Shown: one piece after another, positions 10,259 through 22,592 of the stretch
How positions within the stretch are numbered: the first letter of the stretch is position 1
Layout of the letters: each line of letters starts with the position of its first letter
Assembly: GCA_024760905.1 (NCBI GenBank)
Contig: CM045729.1
Location: forward strand, 1,605,001 to 1,669,000
Length of the DNA: 64,000 nt
Direction: 5' to 3'
From: Plotosus lineatus
Lineage: Eukaryota; Chordata; Actinopteri; Siluriformes; Plotosidae
Program-made: the position numbers and the translations under genes
Notes under the pieces: generated by a model
What the model was told of the DNA's origin: nothing
What the model saw: only the letters and a program-made list of their open reading frames with translations
Databases searched by the model: none

Positions 10259-12563
10259 TCATCATCATCATCTTCTCCCGCTTAGTCCAGGGTCGGGTCA
10301 CGGGGGCAGCAACCTTAGCAAAGAGGTCCAGATGTCCCTCTCCCGAGTCACTTCCTCCAACTCTCCCGGGGGGGGACACCGAGGCGGTCCCAGACAAGCC
10401 GAGAGACATAGTCCCTCCAGCGTGTTCTAGGTCGACCCCGGGGTCTCTTCCCGGTTGGACATGCCCGAAACACCACACCAAGGAGGCGTCCGGGGGGCAT
10501 TCTGACCAGATGCCCGAGCCACCTCAACTGGCCCCTCTCAATGCGGAGGAGCAGCGGATCTACTCCGAGCTCTCCCCGGATGGCGGAGCTTCTCACCCTA
10601 TCTCTAAGGGAGAACCCCGCCACCCGGCAAAGGAAGCTCATTTCAGCCGCTTGTATCCGTGATCTTGTTCTTTCGGTCATTACCCAAAGCTCGTGACCAT
10701 AGGTGAGGGTTGGAACGTAGATCGACTGGTAAATTGAGAGCTTCGCCTTGCGGCTCAGCTCCTTTTTCACCATGACGGACCGGTACAGGCACCGCTTAAC
10801 AGCAGAGGCTGCGGCGATCCGTCTGTCGATGTCTTGCTCCATCCTTCCCTCACTCGTAAACAAGACCCCAAGATACTTAAACTCCTCCACTTGGGGCAGG
10901 ACCTCATTCCCGACCCGGAGGGTGCATTCCACCATTGTCCAACTGAGAACCATGGCTTCGGACTTGGAGGTACTGATCTTCATCCCGGCTGCTTCGCACT
11001 CAGCTGCAAATCGTTACAATGAGAGCTGGAGGACCCGACTTGATGAAGCCAAAAGGACAACATCATCCGCAAAAAGCAGAGACGATAGCCGATGGCCACC
11101 AAACCAGAACCCCTCATCACCTTGACTGCGCCTAGAAATTCTGTCCATAAAAATTATGAACAGAATCGGTGACAAAGGACAGCCTTGGCGGACTCAACTC
11201 CCACTGGAAACGCCGACCTGCTGTTACCAATACGGACCAAACTCTGGCTCCGGTGATACAGCGACCGAATAGCTCGTAGCAACGGATCCGGAACGCCGTA
11301 TTCTCGGAGCACGGAGTGCTGCGGTCAGGACGAAAACCACATTGTTCCTCCTGAATCCGAGGTTCGACTATCGGTCGGATCCTCCTCTCTAGTACCCCTG
11401 CATAGACTTTCCCAGGTAGGCTGAGGAGAGTGTAATTCCCCGATAATTGGAACACACCCTCCGGTCCCCCTTCTTAAAAATTGGGACCGCCACCCCAGTT
11501 TGCCAATCCAGAGGTACAGCCCCCGATGACCACGCGATGTTGCAGAGACGTGTCAACCAAGACAGTCCTACAACATCCAGAGCCCCGAGATATTCCGGGA
11601 GGATCTCGTCCAACCCCGGAGCTCGACCACTGAGGATATTTTTGACAACCTCAGTGACCTCCACTCCAGCGATGGGCGGAACCTCACCCAAACCCCCAGG
11701 GTCTTCCTCTTCCACGGAGGGCGTGTTGGTGGGATTGAGAAGGTCCTCAAAGTATTCCCTTCACCTCTCAACAACATCCCCAGTCAAGGTAAGCAGCTCC
11801 CCACCTCCACCGTAAAGTGTTTTGTGAAGAACTGCTTCCCCCTCCTGAGGCGTCGGATGGTGGCCCAGAACCTTTTTGAGGCCAACCGATAATCACTCTC
11901 CAGGCCCTCACCGAACTCCTCCCACGCACGAGATTTTGCATCTGCGACAGCCTCGGCTGCAGCACGTTTGGCCTGCCGGTACCCGTTTGCTGCCTCAGGA
12001 GTCCCACAGGCTAATAAAACCCAATAGGCCTCCTTCTTCAGCTGGACGGCCCCCTTCACCGCAGGTGTCCACCACCGGGTTCGGGGATTACCGCCACGAC
12101 AAGCACCGATGACCTTACGGCCACAGTTATGGGCTGCCGCCTCAGCAGACCCTGATTACACGCTTGGGCCTGCCAGGTCTGGAAGGCAACCTCCCACACC
12201 ACCGAAGCCAACTCACCACCAGGTAGTGATCGGTTGACAGCTCAGCTCCTCTCTTCACCCGAGTGTCCAGAACATATGGTCGCAAGTCCGATGACACGAC
12301 TACAAAGTCAATCATCGAACTGTGACCTCGGGTGTCCTGGTGCCAAGTGCACTTATGGACACCCTTATGTTCGAACATGGTGTTCGTGATAGACAAACTA
12401 TGTCGAGCACAGAAGTCCAACAACGAAACACCATTCGGATTCAGACTGGAGAGGCCGTACCTACCGATCACACCCTTCCAGGTCACACTATAGTTGCACA
12501 CATGGGCGTTGAAGTCTCCCAAGACAACGAGCGAGTCTCCCGAGGGAGCGTTCTCTGTTCTCC

Positions 12564-12602
<39 letters not shown>

Positions 12603-13260
12603 CCAAAGACTCCAAAAAGGGTGGGTACTCTGAACTGTCATTTGGTGCATAAGCACAAATAACAGTCAGGACCCGTCCCCCCCACCCGAAGACGGAGGGA
12701 AGCTACCCTTTCGTCAACCGGGGAGAACCCCAACATTTGGGCACCGAGACGGGGGGCAACAAGAATACCCACACCGTCTTGCCGCCTCTCCCCATGAGCA
12801 AATCCAGAATAGAAAAAGGTCCAGCCTCTTTCGAGATGGATGGTTCCAGAGCCCACGCTATGCGTTGAGGTGAGCCCGACTATATCTAGTCGGTATCTCT
12901 CCACCTCATGCACCAAATCAGGCTCCTTTCCCGCCAGAGAGGTGACATTCCATGTCCCGAAGGTCAGAGTAAGTAGCCGAGGATCAGTCCGACAGAACCC
13001 ATGCCTTTGGCTGCCACCCAACTCACACTGCACCCGACCCCTAAAACTCCTCCCACGGGTGGTGGGTCCATGGGAGGGCGGACCCATGTCTCCTTTTCGG
13101 GCTGGGCCCGGCCAGGCTCCATGGGCATAAGCCCGACCACCAGGCGCTCGCCTTCGAGCCCCTCCCCTGGGCCTGGCTCCAGGAGGGAACCCCAGTGACC
13201 CGCGTCCGGGCAAGGGAGACTGATTCCTGTGGTCTCATGTGTAATAGGGGTTTGTTTTGA
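10259..13260 (-). mobile_element. Rex3 LINE (RTE clade), 5'-truncated, minus strand
   Basis: Contains an APE-type endonuclease (RLLTLTFGTWNVTSL..., GDFNAHV) on the right and a reverse transcriptase on the left (GFRPDRST, then ISTSKSEAMVLSW and KYLGVLFTSEGRM). The 3' tail is a (GAT)n repeat at 10259-10275. Two stretches match the published Rex3 PCR primer sites as I remember them (near 11168 and 11490). Flanks ATACA at 10254-10258 and 13261-13265 suggest a short target duplication. Part of the reverse transcriptase is deleted and frames are broken, so it cannot move by itself. An (AC)n tract interrupts the endonuclease at 12564-12601. Confidence 0.9.
12564..12601 (+). repeat. (CA)n expansion inside a Rex3 endonuclease
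   Basis: About 19 CA units lie where the other Rex3 copy (near 53008) has only a short C-rich stretch. The microsatellite therefore grew after insertion. Confidence 0.9.
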
Positions 13261-13660
13261 ATACACGCGGCTGAAACGAGCTTCCTTCGCCAGGTGACCC
13301 CGGATCTTCTTTAGAGATAAGGTGAGAAGCTCAGCTATTCAGGGAGAGCTCGGCCTAGAACCGCTGCTCCTCCGCATCGTGAGAATCTAGTTGAGGTGGC
13401 TGGGGCCTTTGGTTAGAATGCCTCCCAAACGCCTCCCTGGTCTGGTGTTTCGGGCATGTCCGACCGCGAAGACACCCCGGCGTCGCCCAAGAACACACTG
13501 GAAGGATTGTCTCTTGACTGGTCTTCAAACGCCTCAGTGTCTTTCCAGAAGAGCTGGAGGAAGTGGCTGGGGAGAGGGATATACTGGACCTCATTGATTA
13601 GGCAGCTGCCCCCTCGATCCGACCCCAGATTAAGCGGAGGAGGAGGATGATCTGAATAAA
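13261..13660 (+). mobile_element. Old Rex3 copy (+), right half
   Basis: Continues the copy cut at 10258. It has the C-terminal region (CGGCTGAAACGAGCTTCCTT..., LVRMPPKRLPGLVFRACPT) and ends in a GGAGGAGGAGGATGAT tail of Rex3 type. Confidence 0.85.
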
Positions 13661-14784
13661 AGGACCTCACTTACTTTACCATTCTCAGGTAGTGCAGATG
13701 CTTCAAGGTCACAGAGGAAAAACGAAAGGAAAATGCATGTCGGGTTTCTGGACATTTACTTGCTGCGTGTGGAGGCTGTGCTTGTTCTGTATTGGAATCT
13801 TCTGAAATGGTTCTTTCGACGGGCGCGTCTGGACCCTTGGGGTCGATTCTATCAGTTCGAGCTTGGTGTGGGCTTTTAACACTACTACAGAGAAGTCAGA
13901 AATTCATCCGAGATTAAACTAAATATTATACTGTCTCTCGAAGGGAAAATAACATGTTTTCTAAAACAAAATCATCCGCTCTATCTGTCTTCAGATCCAA
14001 TGAAAATTCTCTTTTTCTCTGTTTTTGGGTCGATCTTTTTTGTTTGTCTCTTAATTATGTATATTTCTTTGTGTTTCTGACTCTGCACCTCCCTGTAATG
14101 TGTCACCTCTGAGTAAGGCCATGTTTTTCGAGAATGCCAGTGTGGTGGACAACTGAAAATTTTCCCCTCTTCAGGAAAACAATGTTTAGTTCACCACTGT
14201 CACATGACACACACACGCACAAATATCTTTTCCTTCTCAGTAATGAGCTCCACTGACTCTTAGAGCGTAAGGACATAAAATGACAACAGTTTTTAAACAG
14301 TATCCGATCACCACAAATACCCACCTCTACAGTTATTTACAGCATAATCCACCCCTCCTAAATCCTGACTCATGCTCACTTTGTACAAATAAGCTCTGTC
14401 TGATCTCACAGCTGCATTAGTCATGATGTCTGTGCCAGACCGGATCAACACTGTGCTCAGTTAACTCCCTCACTGACCTGGAAACACTTATCTCACTATC
14501 ACAGTACACTCCTACCCTCAGAGAGTCCAGCTCTGTTCACACAACTCGAGGCTGCTAATGTGGGGATGGACCTGGACTCTGATGGTGGTGTTAGAGAGGA
14601 GAATGGTGTCCAGAATAAAGATGATATGGAACGATAACCCCCCACCTGTTTCACAACCTGCTGATCAATCACAGGAACATGTTCAGTGAGAGACGGATAC
14701 CACCGAACCACAAAGGCAATCATTGGTACCTGAGAACAGTAAACTGTAGATAACTGGTCCATCCACTATTATACATTTATATTC

Positions 14785-14789
<5 letters not shown>
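13661..14789. other. Intergenic sequence, nothing recognised
   Basis: No conserved reading frame, RNA gene or known repeat was recognised on either strand. Confidence 0.5.
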
Positions 14790-14840
<51 letters not shown>

Positions 14841-14848
14841 ATACACAC
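14790..14848 (+). repeat. (TA)n and (GT/CA) microsatellite
   Basis: About 20 TA units followed by TGTGTGTGTATACACACACAC, a self-complementary stretch. Confidence 0.95.
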
Positions 14849-15448
14849 ACACAGTGGTATTTCACCTTACAAAATTAATCTGGTCCAGAGCCTTTTTCTA
14901 AACCTGGATTTTTTGTAAATTGAACCACATTTTACATGTAAAATGTGTGATTCATTCTAAGGCCCCCAAATACTACCCCCTAAACCCTTTAAAAATTATA
15001 AAAGCATACCTTTTAAGGCCTCCTTCTGCTTCAATATCGGACCGTTGGTAGACGGGTTTGGCCATATTCCTCTGCGATATCACTCAACCGCATGCCATGA
15101 GCCCGCTGCTTCTTTTCACTTGCACCGGGAATCACGTGCGTGTGCGCGTGTGTGTTGACCATGTCTTCTTAGCAGAGTTATAATCTTACAAATGTTTATG
15201 CAAGGTGAAAAGCTTGAGCCAAAAAAGAAAGTTGCAATGAGCACACATGAACAACAGTAACTGTCCTTTACACGAAAAGCATTATGGGAGATGCAGCTCC
15301 CAAATAGCCAATGGGAGGGAGCTGCGTCATCCCTCCTAGCCAATGGAAGGCCAGCAGGATGTGATATTGGGAGATAGCCAATGGGAGGGAGCTGCGTCAT
15401 CCCTCCTAGCCAACGGGAGGCCAGCGGAGCGGGATGTTGGGAGATAGC
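14849..15448. mobile_element. MITE fragment, same family as 58037-58746
   Basis: The left end (CAGTGGTATTTCACCTTACA...) and later blocks (AAATTATAAAAGCA, CATGTCTTCTTAGCAGAGTT, GCCAATGGGAGG) follow the order of the complete copy at 58037-58746. The right end is missing; the fragment runs straight into a LINE. The CCAAT-containing block is present twice (about 15308-15352 and 15377-15422). Confidence 0.75.
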
Positions 15449-16037
15449 CACAGCGAATCATCTGCTTCCATCTCACCCTATCCTCTGCATCTTCTCTTAC
15501 ACCAACTGCTTTCATGTCCTCCTTCACCACATCCATAAATCTTCTCTTTGGTCTTCCTCTAGGCCTTCTGCCTGGTAGTTCCAACTTCAGCATCCGACTA
15601 CCAATATACTCACTATCCCTCCTCTGTACATGTCTAAACCATCTCAATGTAGCCTCTCTGACTTTCTCTCCAAAACGTCTTGCATGTGCTGTACCTCTGA
15701 TGTGCTCATTCCTGATCCTATCCATCCTCGTTACTCCCAAAGAGAACCTCAACATTTTCATCTCTGCTACCTCCAGCTCTGCCTGCTGTCTTTTCCCCAG
15801 GGCCACTGTTTCTAAACCATACAACATCGCTGGCCGCAACACCATCTTGTACAATTTTCCTTTCATTCTTGCTGATGCCTTCCTATCACACATCACACCT
15901 GATGCTTTTCTCCAACCATTCCAACCTGCCTGCACACGCTTCTTCACATCTTTTCCACACTCTCCAATGATCTGGATTGTTGAGGCTAAGTACTGAAAAT
16001 CCTCCACCTTCCTTATCTCTTCTCCCTGTAACCTCAC

Positions 16038-16866
16038 TGAAAGGGATTTTCAGAGTTGCAGTAATTTCTATTTCTGTGTTTGACGTCCTTTAACTATGTA
16101 TTCACATTTGTTTCCCTATGGAAAAGCACAAGAGTGTTTTCATAAGTATTGTAACCAACATGTTCCTCTTCCCATGAGAAACTGTCACCAAATGGTCAAG
16201 AACCATTTGTTCTTGTAATCAGCTCCTGGCATCTCCTTTGTGTCCTGTCTAGCCAACTGTTCTTTTATCTTTTGAGCTAAGGGCTCACGTGGGGCCAGTG
16301 GTTAGGGTGCTGCACTCATGATCGGGAGGTTTTGAGTTCGAATCCCACTGAGACCCTCACTGTGCGAAGATCCCTGGGCAAGGTCTCAATCACAAGTGTG
16401 CCTCTGTTCACCCAGCAATATAAATGGGTACCAGTAAAATATACTGGGAAGGTAACCTGCTATGGACTAGCCTCCCATCCAGGAGGAGTTGAATTCCTGG
16501 TCGCTTCACGCTACAGAAACCGGGAATAAGCACCGGCCTGATGAGCCACTAAGCTCAGGTCTAAAAAAAAAAACCCAACAGACTTTACCTTACCTCAGGG
16601 CTTACACCTTCGGTCATACAATGGTTATATTGTTTTATGACCCCAACTCATAAATACTGTAACCCATCTAGACTGCAGGCCATGATATAAATACTTTGTT
16701 CACCTCTGTAAGCTTCAGTTAGCTTGTGAATAGAGAACGTGACACTTTATTGCAAGTCACCCCAGACCTCTGGGTGACACAGACTAACTGATCCACGAGA
16801 TGATTATAACTCGTTCAGAACCAGCGAGAGAAAGAACTAGACAGCGAAAAAAAATCCCAACGCGCA
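16038..16866. mobile_element. Insertion in the LINE, possible solo LTR
   Basis: Unrelated sequence interrupts the LINE at a known point. It starts TGAAAGGGATTTT and ends AAAATCCCAACGCGCA, short inverted ends of TG...CA type. It holds a TATA-like ATATAAATAC near 16685. A SINE lies inside it. No clear target duplication was found, so the LTR call is tentative. Confidence 0.4.
16289..16596 (+). mobile_element. tRNA-derived SINE (third family) with 9-bp target duplication
   Basis: tRNA-like head GGCCAGTGGTTAGGGTGCTG with B-box GAGTTCGAATCCC, body CTGGGCAAGGTCTCAA..., and an A-rich tail. Flanks AGGGCTCAC (16280-16288) and AGGGCTTAC (16597-16605) differ at one base. Other copies lie near 29000, 35155 (minus) and 39664. 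Confidence 0.88.
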
Positions 16867-17969
16867 CCGTACCTCTTGGGTCCTTGTCATTCACACACAT
16901 GTATTCTGTCTTACTGAGGCTAACCTTCATTCCTCTCCTTTCCAGGGCATACCTCCACCCCTCTCTAGATTTTCCTGAACTTGTTCTCTGTTCTCACTAC
17001 ACATCACAATGTCATCTGCAAGCATTATAGTCCATGGGGAGTCTTGTCTAACCTCGTCTGTCAACCTGTTCTTGTCCTTCCCATCTCAATTTCTCTGCTG
17101 TGCCAACCTGTATAAATCATTTTCTTCCTCCTTGCTGTCCAACCTAGCATACAACTCATCATACGCCCTCTGTTTGGTCTTTGACACCGCTACCTTTGCC
17201 TTACACTGTGTCTCTCTGTACTTCTGTTGACTCTCTTTGGTCCTCTCACTGTCCCACTTCTTCTTAACTAACCTCTTCCTTTGTACACACTCCTGCACTA
17301 CTTTATTCCACCACCAAGTCTCCTTATCTACTTTCCTTTCAGAGGACACACCAAGTACTCCCCTACCTGTCTCCCTGATTACATTAGCTATAATTTGTAA
17401 AGTCATCTGGAAGCACTTCCTGACCACCCAAAGCCTGTTTCAACTCCTCCTTGAAGACAACACGACACTCTTCCTTTTTCAGCTTCCACCACTTTGTCTT
17501 CTGCTCTGTCCTTGCTTTCTTCACCTTCCTCACCATCAGAATCATCCTGCACACCACCATCCTATGCTGTTTGGCAACACTCTCACATGATACTACTTTG
17601 CAGTCACTGACTTCCTTCAAATTACATTGTCTACACAAGATGTAGTCTACCTGTGTGTTCCTACCTCCGCTTTCATAAGTCACCCTATGCTCCTGTCTCT
17701 TCTGGAAGAAAATATTCACCACAGCCATTTCCATCCTTTTTGCGAAATCTATCAGCATCTGTCCTTCTGTGTTCCTGTCCTGGATACCAAACCTGCCCAT
17801 CACTTCCTCATCCCCTCTGTTGCCTGCACCAACATGTCTGTTGAAGTCTGCACCAATGAGCACTCTTTCATCTCCTGGGGTACTCTGCATCATTTCATCT
17901 AACTCACTCCAGAATCTCTTCTCTTGGCTCACATCCTGCCTGTGGGGCATAAGCATTAACATTGAACAT

Positions 17970-18671
17970 TGTTAAGAGCATGTACATATAGGGTGAATAT
18001 AAATATAAACAATGGAAGAGAGTCACTTGGTGTGACTCAGCTGTTGGAGTCTGTAATTTTCCATAGAGGACTGGATTTGCGCAATTCAACAGAGTTGAGG
18101 AGCAACACAGACATGGTGGAGCTTGTCTGAGCTTGCCTGGGCTTGTTCAGGCTTGTAGCAGAAAGAAAACAACTTGATTTAGGGAATCTATATTAAGGAC
18201 CTGTTGCCGACTGGCTAGGCTCTCCTCCAGTCTCTTACAGTCTCCTCCAGGCTCTTCGGGCAGATCATCCACGGGGACTCATCGCAGCGGATCACCAAAA
18301 GGGGAAGTCATCCAAGGCAGATCATGGAACCACCGTTCGGGACTTCATCGACACAGTCCAGAATCCACGGCCACGCACCGCCCACGAGGGATGGCAAGCC
18401 TTTCCCTGCCAGCACATGCGCCATCACTAAATTTACCCTGCTGCAGGGGCTTGGTGACGAGGGGATCCTTGGTTAATTTGTATATGGTTTAGATCTAAGT
18501 TGGACATAATGTGAATTTTGTCTTATTTTGGTCATATTATTAAATTGTACATAGTTAATGTCGTGGTCTGTTGTGCTTTGCTGGTTTCACCGGGCAATTT
18601 CAATCATCTAATTTCTCTTATCCGTAACATGTGGGGGCTTGTCTGATAGAATCCCTTAGGCATACGTAACA
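17970..18671 (+). mobile_element. Solo LTR-like insertion with 5-bp target duplication
   Basis: Bounded by TGTTA...TAACA inverted ends and flanked by AACAT on both sides (17965-17969, 18672-18676). Removing it restores the LINE sequence (ATTGAACATCA). 702 bp, no coding frame. TGGGGGCTTGTCTGATA near 18630 resembles a tRNA-Pro primer site next to an inner TAACA, so a few bases of internal retroelement may remain. The parent family, gypsy-like or retroviral, is not decided. Confidence 0.75.
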
Positions 18672-19245
18672 AACATCACACCTTCAATTTCTAACTTGAG
18701 ACTCATCACTCTGTCTGACACTCTTCACTTCTAGAACATTCCTGACAAACTCCTCCTTCAAGATGACTCCTACTCCATTTCTCTTCCCATCCACACCATG
18801 ATAAAACAGCTTAAACCCTGCTCCTAAGCTTCTAGCCTTGCGACCTTTCCACCTGGTCTCCTAAACACACAATATGTCCACCTTCCTCCTTTGCATCATG
18901 CCAGCCAGCTCTCTACCTTTTCCTGTCATAGTTCCAACATTCAAAGTCCCTACTCTGTGCTAGCTTCATGCATTTCCTCTTCTTTCTCTGCCAACAGACA
19001 CGCCTCCCACCTCTCCTTCTTCGACCAACAGTAGTCCAATTTCCACCAGCACCCTGTTGGTTAACAGCACTGATGGTGGTCGGGCTTCGACCGATCCGGT
19101 ATGGGATTCGTATGTTTGACTCGCATGTTTTATGTGGCAAATGTTTTACGCCGGATGCCCTTCCTGACGCAACCCTCTGCATTTATCCAGGCTTGGGACT
19201 GGCGTGAAGGTGAACACTGGCTTGTGCCCCCCCCTCACGGCTGCA

Positions 19246-19248
<3 letters not shown>

Positions 19249-19323
<75 letters not shown>

Positions 19324-19345
19324 ATATATATGTGTATATACACAG
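19249..19345 (+). repeat. (TA)n / (GT)n microsatellite
   Basis: About 30 TA units followed by GT and TA units, directly at the 5' end of the RTE LINE copy. Confidence 0.96.
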
Positions 19346-19600
19346 TCTGCCCCCGACATACGAAACCCCCTGGGTACGAAAATCCCGGGTTTCAAAAAAC
19401 ATTTTCCTAAGGTTATGTCCCCAGGATACGAAAACAACCCCCTCTTACTAAAGAAATTCAAAATTCAAATGCCCCAATCAAAATTTCACATGATGCACGA
19501 GTTGCTCTCTCATTGGCTGTCTCTCAACATCCCGCCCTGTGATCTTTGTGTTTACACTGTTTTGTGGACTTTTGTAACCCGAAGCAAATCTGGTTGGTCA
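19340..19600. mobile_element. MITE-like fragment
   Basis: CAGTCTGCCCCCGACATACG, then AAACATTTTCCTAAGG and TTGCTCTCTCATTGGCTGTC, resembles the ends and CCAAT block of the 58037-58746 MITE group in diverged form. Edges are uncertain. Confidence 0.4.
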
Positions 19601-20010
19601 GAAGCGTAAGCCTACTAGTATGGGTGCAAGTCTCGTACACAGAGATGAATTAACTATCTGCTCAGATCGGTACAACCTACCATGCATACTCAGTTAAGCA
19701 AAGAGAGTTGTAAAATGAATACTCGAATCCAGGAAAGAGAACTCTCTGCTCTGCTGGTGATTCACAGTGCAGGCTGAGTACTAAACGAGTTCAACGAAGC
19801 CCTTGCTCACTTGAAAGCCAGAAATCCGCATAACCCGCGCTTTGTTTCAAGCAAGTAAACTACTTTCAGTAGGTGCACTACTTTCGGTACTGAGTGCCTC
19901 ACATATTGTAAGCGTTGATTGGCTGTTTTAAGCTTCATGTAAAGTGAGGCGACTCAGCTTCATGTAATGATTCGGCGCAGCTTCATGTCATGTGACCATC
20001 CGTCGACCAT

Positions 20011-20100
20011 CGGAACCAATGACGTGGAAGAAACACTAGACCGCAGACTGGCCCCTTTCACGTGGTAACTCAGCTTCAACTTCCAGTTAGGGCAAAACAA
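20011..20100 (+). repeat. Left arm of an inverted repeat around a THAP gene remnant
   Basis: CGGAACCAATGACGTGGAAG and then AAACACTAGACCGC, followed by CTTCCAGTTAGGGCAAA, are found again in reverse complement at 22940-23046 with moderate divergence. Confidence 0.7.
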
Positions 20101-20224
20101 AGCTTCGGGTACTTGTATTTTCAATAGAGAGTCGACATCCTTTGGTGTCCTTATAATAGTCCGTTTTTAAACATAACATCAAATTTTATTGGAATACGTT
20201 AGGTTTAGGGTGTTTTGTGTCAAT

Positions 20225-20295
20225 ATGGTTAATTCTTGTTGCGCTGTTGGCTGTCAAACCCGTGCAGGCGGTCGCAAAGAAACAACTTTTCACCG
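20225..20295 (+). pseudogene. THAP exon 1
   Basis: Reads MVNSCCAVGCQTRAGGRKET then TFHR, with the first two THAP cysteines (C-x3-C), and a consensus donor CG|GTAAGT. Phase 2, matching the acceptor at 20924. Confidence 0.75.
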
Positions 20296-20923
20296 GTAAG
20301 TGTGTTTCAGTTTAACCTTCATTAGGCGGTAGGCCGAATGATGACTTTTTATTATTAGCCCCAGTGTAACTAGTAACATTTAGTCTTAATTATTGTTAAT
20401 CTTTTAGACTTTTGTTGGAGCTCCAGTTTAAAAGATTGTGTGAGTTCATGTTTCCCAATTCATATAACATTTTTGATGTCCAAATGGGAAAAACAGGATG
20501 AAATACTCATATGTTTCATGGAACACAGTACATTCTGCACTCCTAATATTTACTGCTAGAATACACCAGAATGCATATCAGGAGCTTTCATTTCTCACAA
20601 AATTTAATTTCCCGGTGGGAGCATGCCCCCAAACCCCCCTAGAAAAGTTTAGCACTTCTGGCACTTTTCACTCTCTGAGGCAAATTATAGCCACCTCTCT
20701 TAAAATCCTTAGTAAAAGTTAGTAAGTTGATTAAAATCCTCTCCCATAGACCACTGAGTTTTTCCAACCACTGTTACATATATCAGAAGAACACAAACTG
20801 AGCAGGATCTGCATTTAGACAGAGCTATGGAGATCTTATTATGGGGATAATAGATTGATGTATGCAACACAGCTACAAAAAGCTACAGAAATGATATCTT
20901 GAGAACTTTTGATATTACTCCAG

Positions 20924-21130
20924 ACTACCATTGGATAAGCATCATAGGCAATTATGGGTGCAGGCCATCAACCGCATCGATGCAGTGACAAAGAAGCGAT
21001 GGGTGCCATCTCAAGATGTGGTGTTGTTTGTTCTGAACACTTGCGAGAAGAGACTTCTATCTCTCCAGACACGGGCATTTGAAGCTGCTGAAGAAGACGG
21101 CGGTGCCATATGTTTTTTCTTGGAAGCCTG
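20924..21130 (+). pseudogene. THAP exon 2 (frameshifted)
   Basis: Continues FHR|LPLDKHHRQLWVQAINRID. The C-S-E-H-L ligand motif is present only in the next frame (a single extra T near 21028), and a stop soon follows. Confidence 0.65.
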
Positions 21131-22387
21131 AGCGAGAAACCTTTAAGGAGCCATTAACTTTAATGAATTTGCACAATATTATATATCAGTGTGAGTTGGT
21201 CAAAACATACATTTACACTGGATCTTTAATAATGTCTATAAAGTATTATTATACTTATACGATAACTCAGTTCTTGATTTTGTTTCACTGCTAATCTATA
21301 TACAGGCTTTCTCATGAATTTGTGGAATTCCTCTACCAGGGGCCAAAACTTACAGGGTTTTATAAGATTTTATATATTATTTTCGAAGTTTGTATACAGG
21401 TATATTGTGGTCAATTTCAAGTTTACCATAGATTCATATAAGTATCAATAGATATTTTATAATGTGTTCTTATATTCTGAAGAACCAGTCCAGGCCAGCG
21501 AGTCATAGAATGTGTGCCATCACCCCCAGCAGACGTTGGTGCTTGTGTGGAGGTCGTAACTTCAGAGCAGTTACGCCTGCCAGCCTGATACCCTTCAGCG
21601 TAAGTATATTGATACCCTCCAGAAGATAGAGGAGATACAGACTGATCTCCATAATACAAAGCTTCAAGAGAAGAAGATATCTTGCAGCGAATGTTCAGTG
21701 GCACTTATCAGGCCTGCCTCAGAATGGCCATTGCTTACTTTGAAAAATAAAGTTGGCCTTGTCCCAGCAGAAAGCGTTATTCGTATTGCAAAACACTGTG
21801 GAATTGTGTTGAGGTCTTTTAACATCAAGCAAGTTGTCAGTGCACAGTGGGAGAAGATGTTGGTTTCTAAAATGTTGATTGACCTTCCAAATGATTTGTT
21901 TCCTGAAAAACTCAGCATTTTATAGAAACTATAAAACGTATACACACACTTATGCAATGATCAAATTGATCTGTGAACAATTCATCAAGGTTTGTAGATT
22001 TCACACAATCAGTCTCACCGACCTCAGTCTTACAGGGGACAGTGTCAGACCCCAGGTGAACAAAACTGTTGTTGAAACACCAATAGGACGAAAGGCAGAA
22101 TGCTGGTCTCTTAACTATTCCGTCACCTTTTATGCAAGTAGGGAGGATCACTTTAGGAACTTCATGTAAGGAGCCCAGTTGTGTTGTCCCCTGAACTGGT
22201 CCTGAGATGGCATGTGCATGTACTGTACGGATGTTCTGCCATTGTGTATCAATATCCCAGGTGAACTTGTACCTATATGTTAAACGAGTTAAATGTTAAC
22301 ATGACAAGCATGTATGTAACTGGTCTGTTATTGTGTATACTGTATCTGTAATCAATAAAAAAGTATGATGTTGCTCCTGCTCATTTA

Positions 22388-22592
22388 TCTTCTTCTTTTA
22401 CTTTTGGCTGCTCCCTTCAGGGGTCGCCACAGCAAATGATCCGCCTCCATCTCACCCTGTCCCCTGCATCTTCTTTTCTGACTCCAACGACCTTCATGTC
22501 TTCCTTCACCACATCCATAAATCTCTTCTTTGGTCTTCCTCGAGGCCTTCTGCCTGGTAGTTCCAACCTCAGCATCCTACTGCCAATATATC
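22388..22592 (-). mobile_element. RTE-type LINE 3' end, 5'-truncated
   Basis: Minus strand. Reads the LINE 3' UTR (GGTCGCCACAGCAAATGATC on the + strand) and the C-terminal PGRRPRGRPKKRFMDVVKED region, then stops at CCAATATAT. Confidence 0.88.

Larger units (their letters stand above)
15449..19247 (-). mobile_element. RTE-type LINE copy with two insertions and an internal deletion
   Basis: LINE parts are 15449-16037, 16867-17964 and 18677-19247, all minus strand. They match in order the intact copy at 24317-27444: C-terminal domain (PGRRPRGRPKRRFMDVVKED), linker, and endonuclease start near the right. Near 17055-17085 the sequence jumps from the end of the reverse transcriptase to the linker, so about 0.9 kb of reverse transcriptase is lost. 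Proteins of this clade are often mis-annotated as craniofacial development protein 2-like. Non-functional. Confidence 0.88.
20225..22365 (+). pseudogene. Degenerate THAP-domain transposase-like gene
   Basis: A first exon (20225-20295) encodes the start of a THAP zinc finger and ends at GTAAGT. Spliced to 20924, after CTCCAG, it keeps frame and continues the THAP domain (RQLWVQAINRIDAVTKKRWV). A one-base frameshift follows just before the CSEH ligand residues. Further down, 21605-21925 reads a C-terminal domain (CSECSVALIRPASEW..., VSKMLIDLPNDLFP), with a second shift into 21879-22169 (AMIKLICEQFIKVCRFH). AATAAA follows at 22352. The THAP plus C-terminal pattern resembles P-element-like or related THAP transposases. 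No catalytic core is visible between the two ends. Confidence 0.65.

Noticed and set aside
12638..13213. 191-residue Gly/Pro/Arg-rich minus-strand frame as a host protein
   Set aside because: It is the Rex3 5' region and endonuclease start (LTFGTWNVTSL), repeated at 53127-53630.
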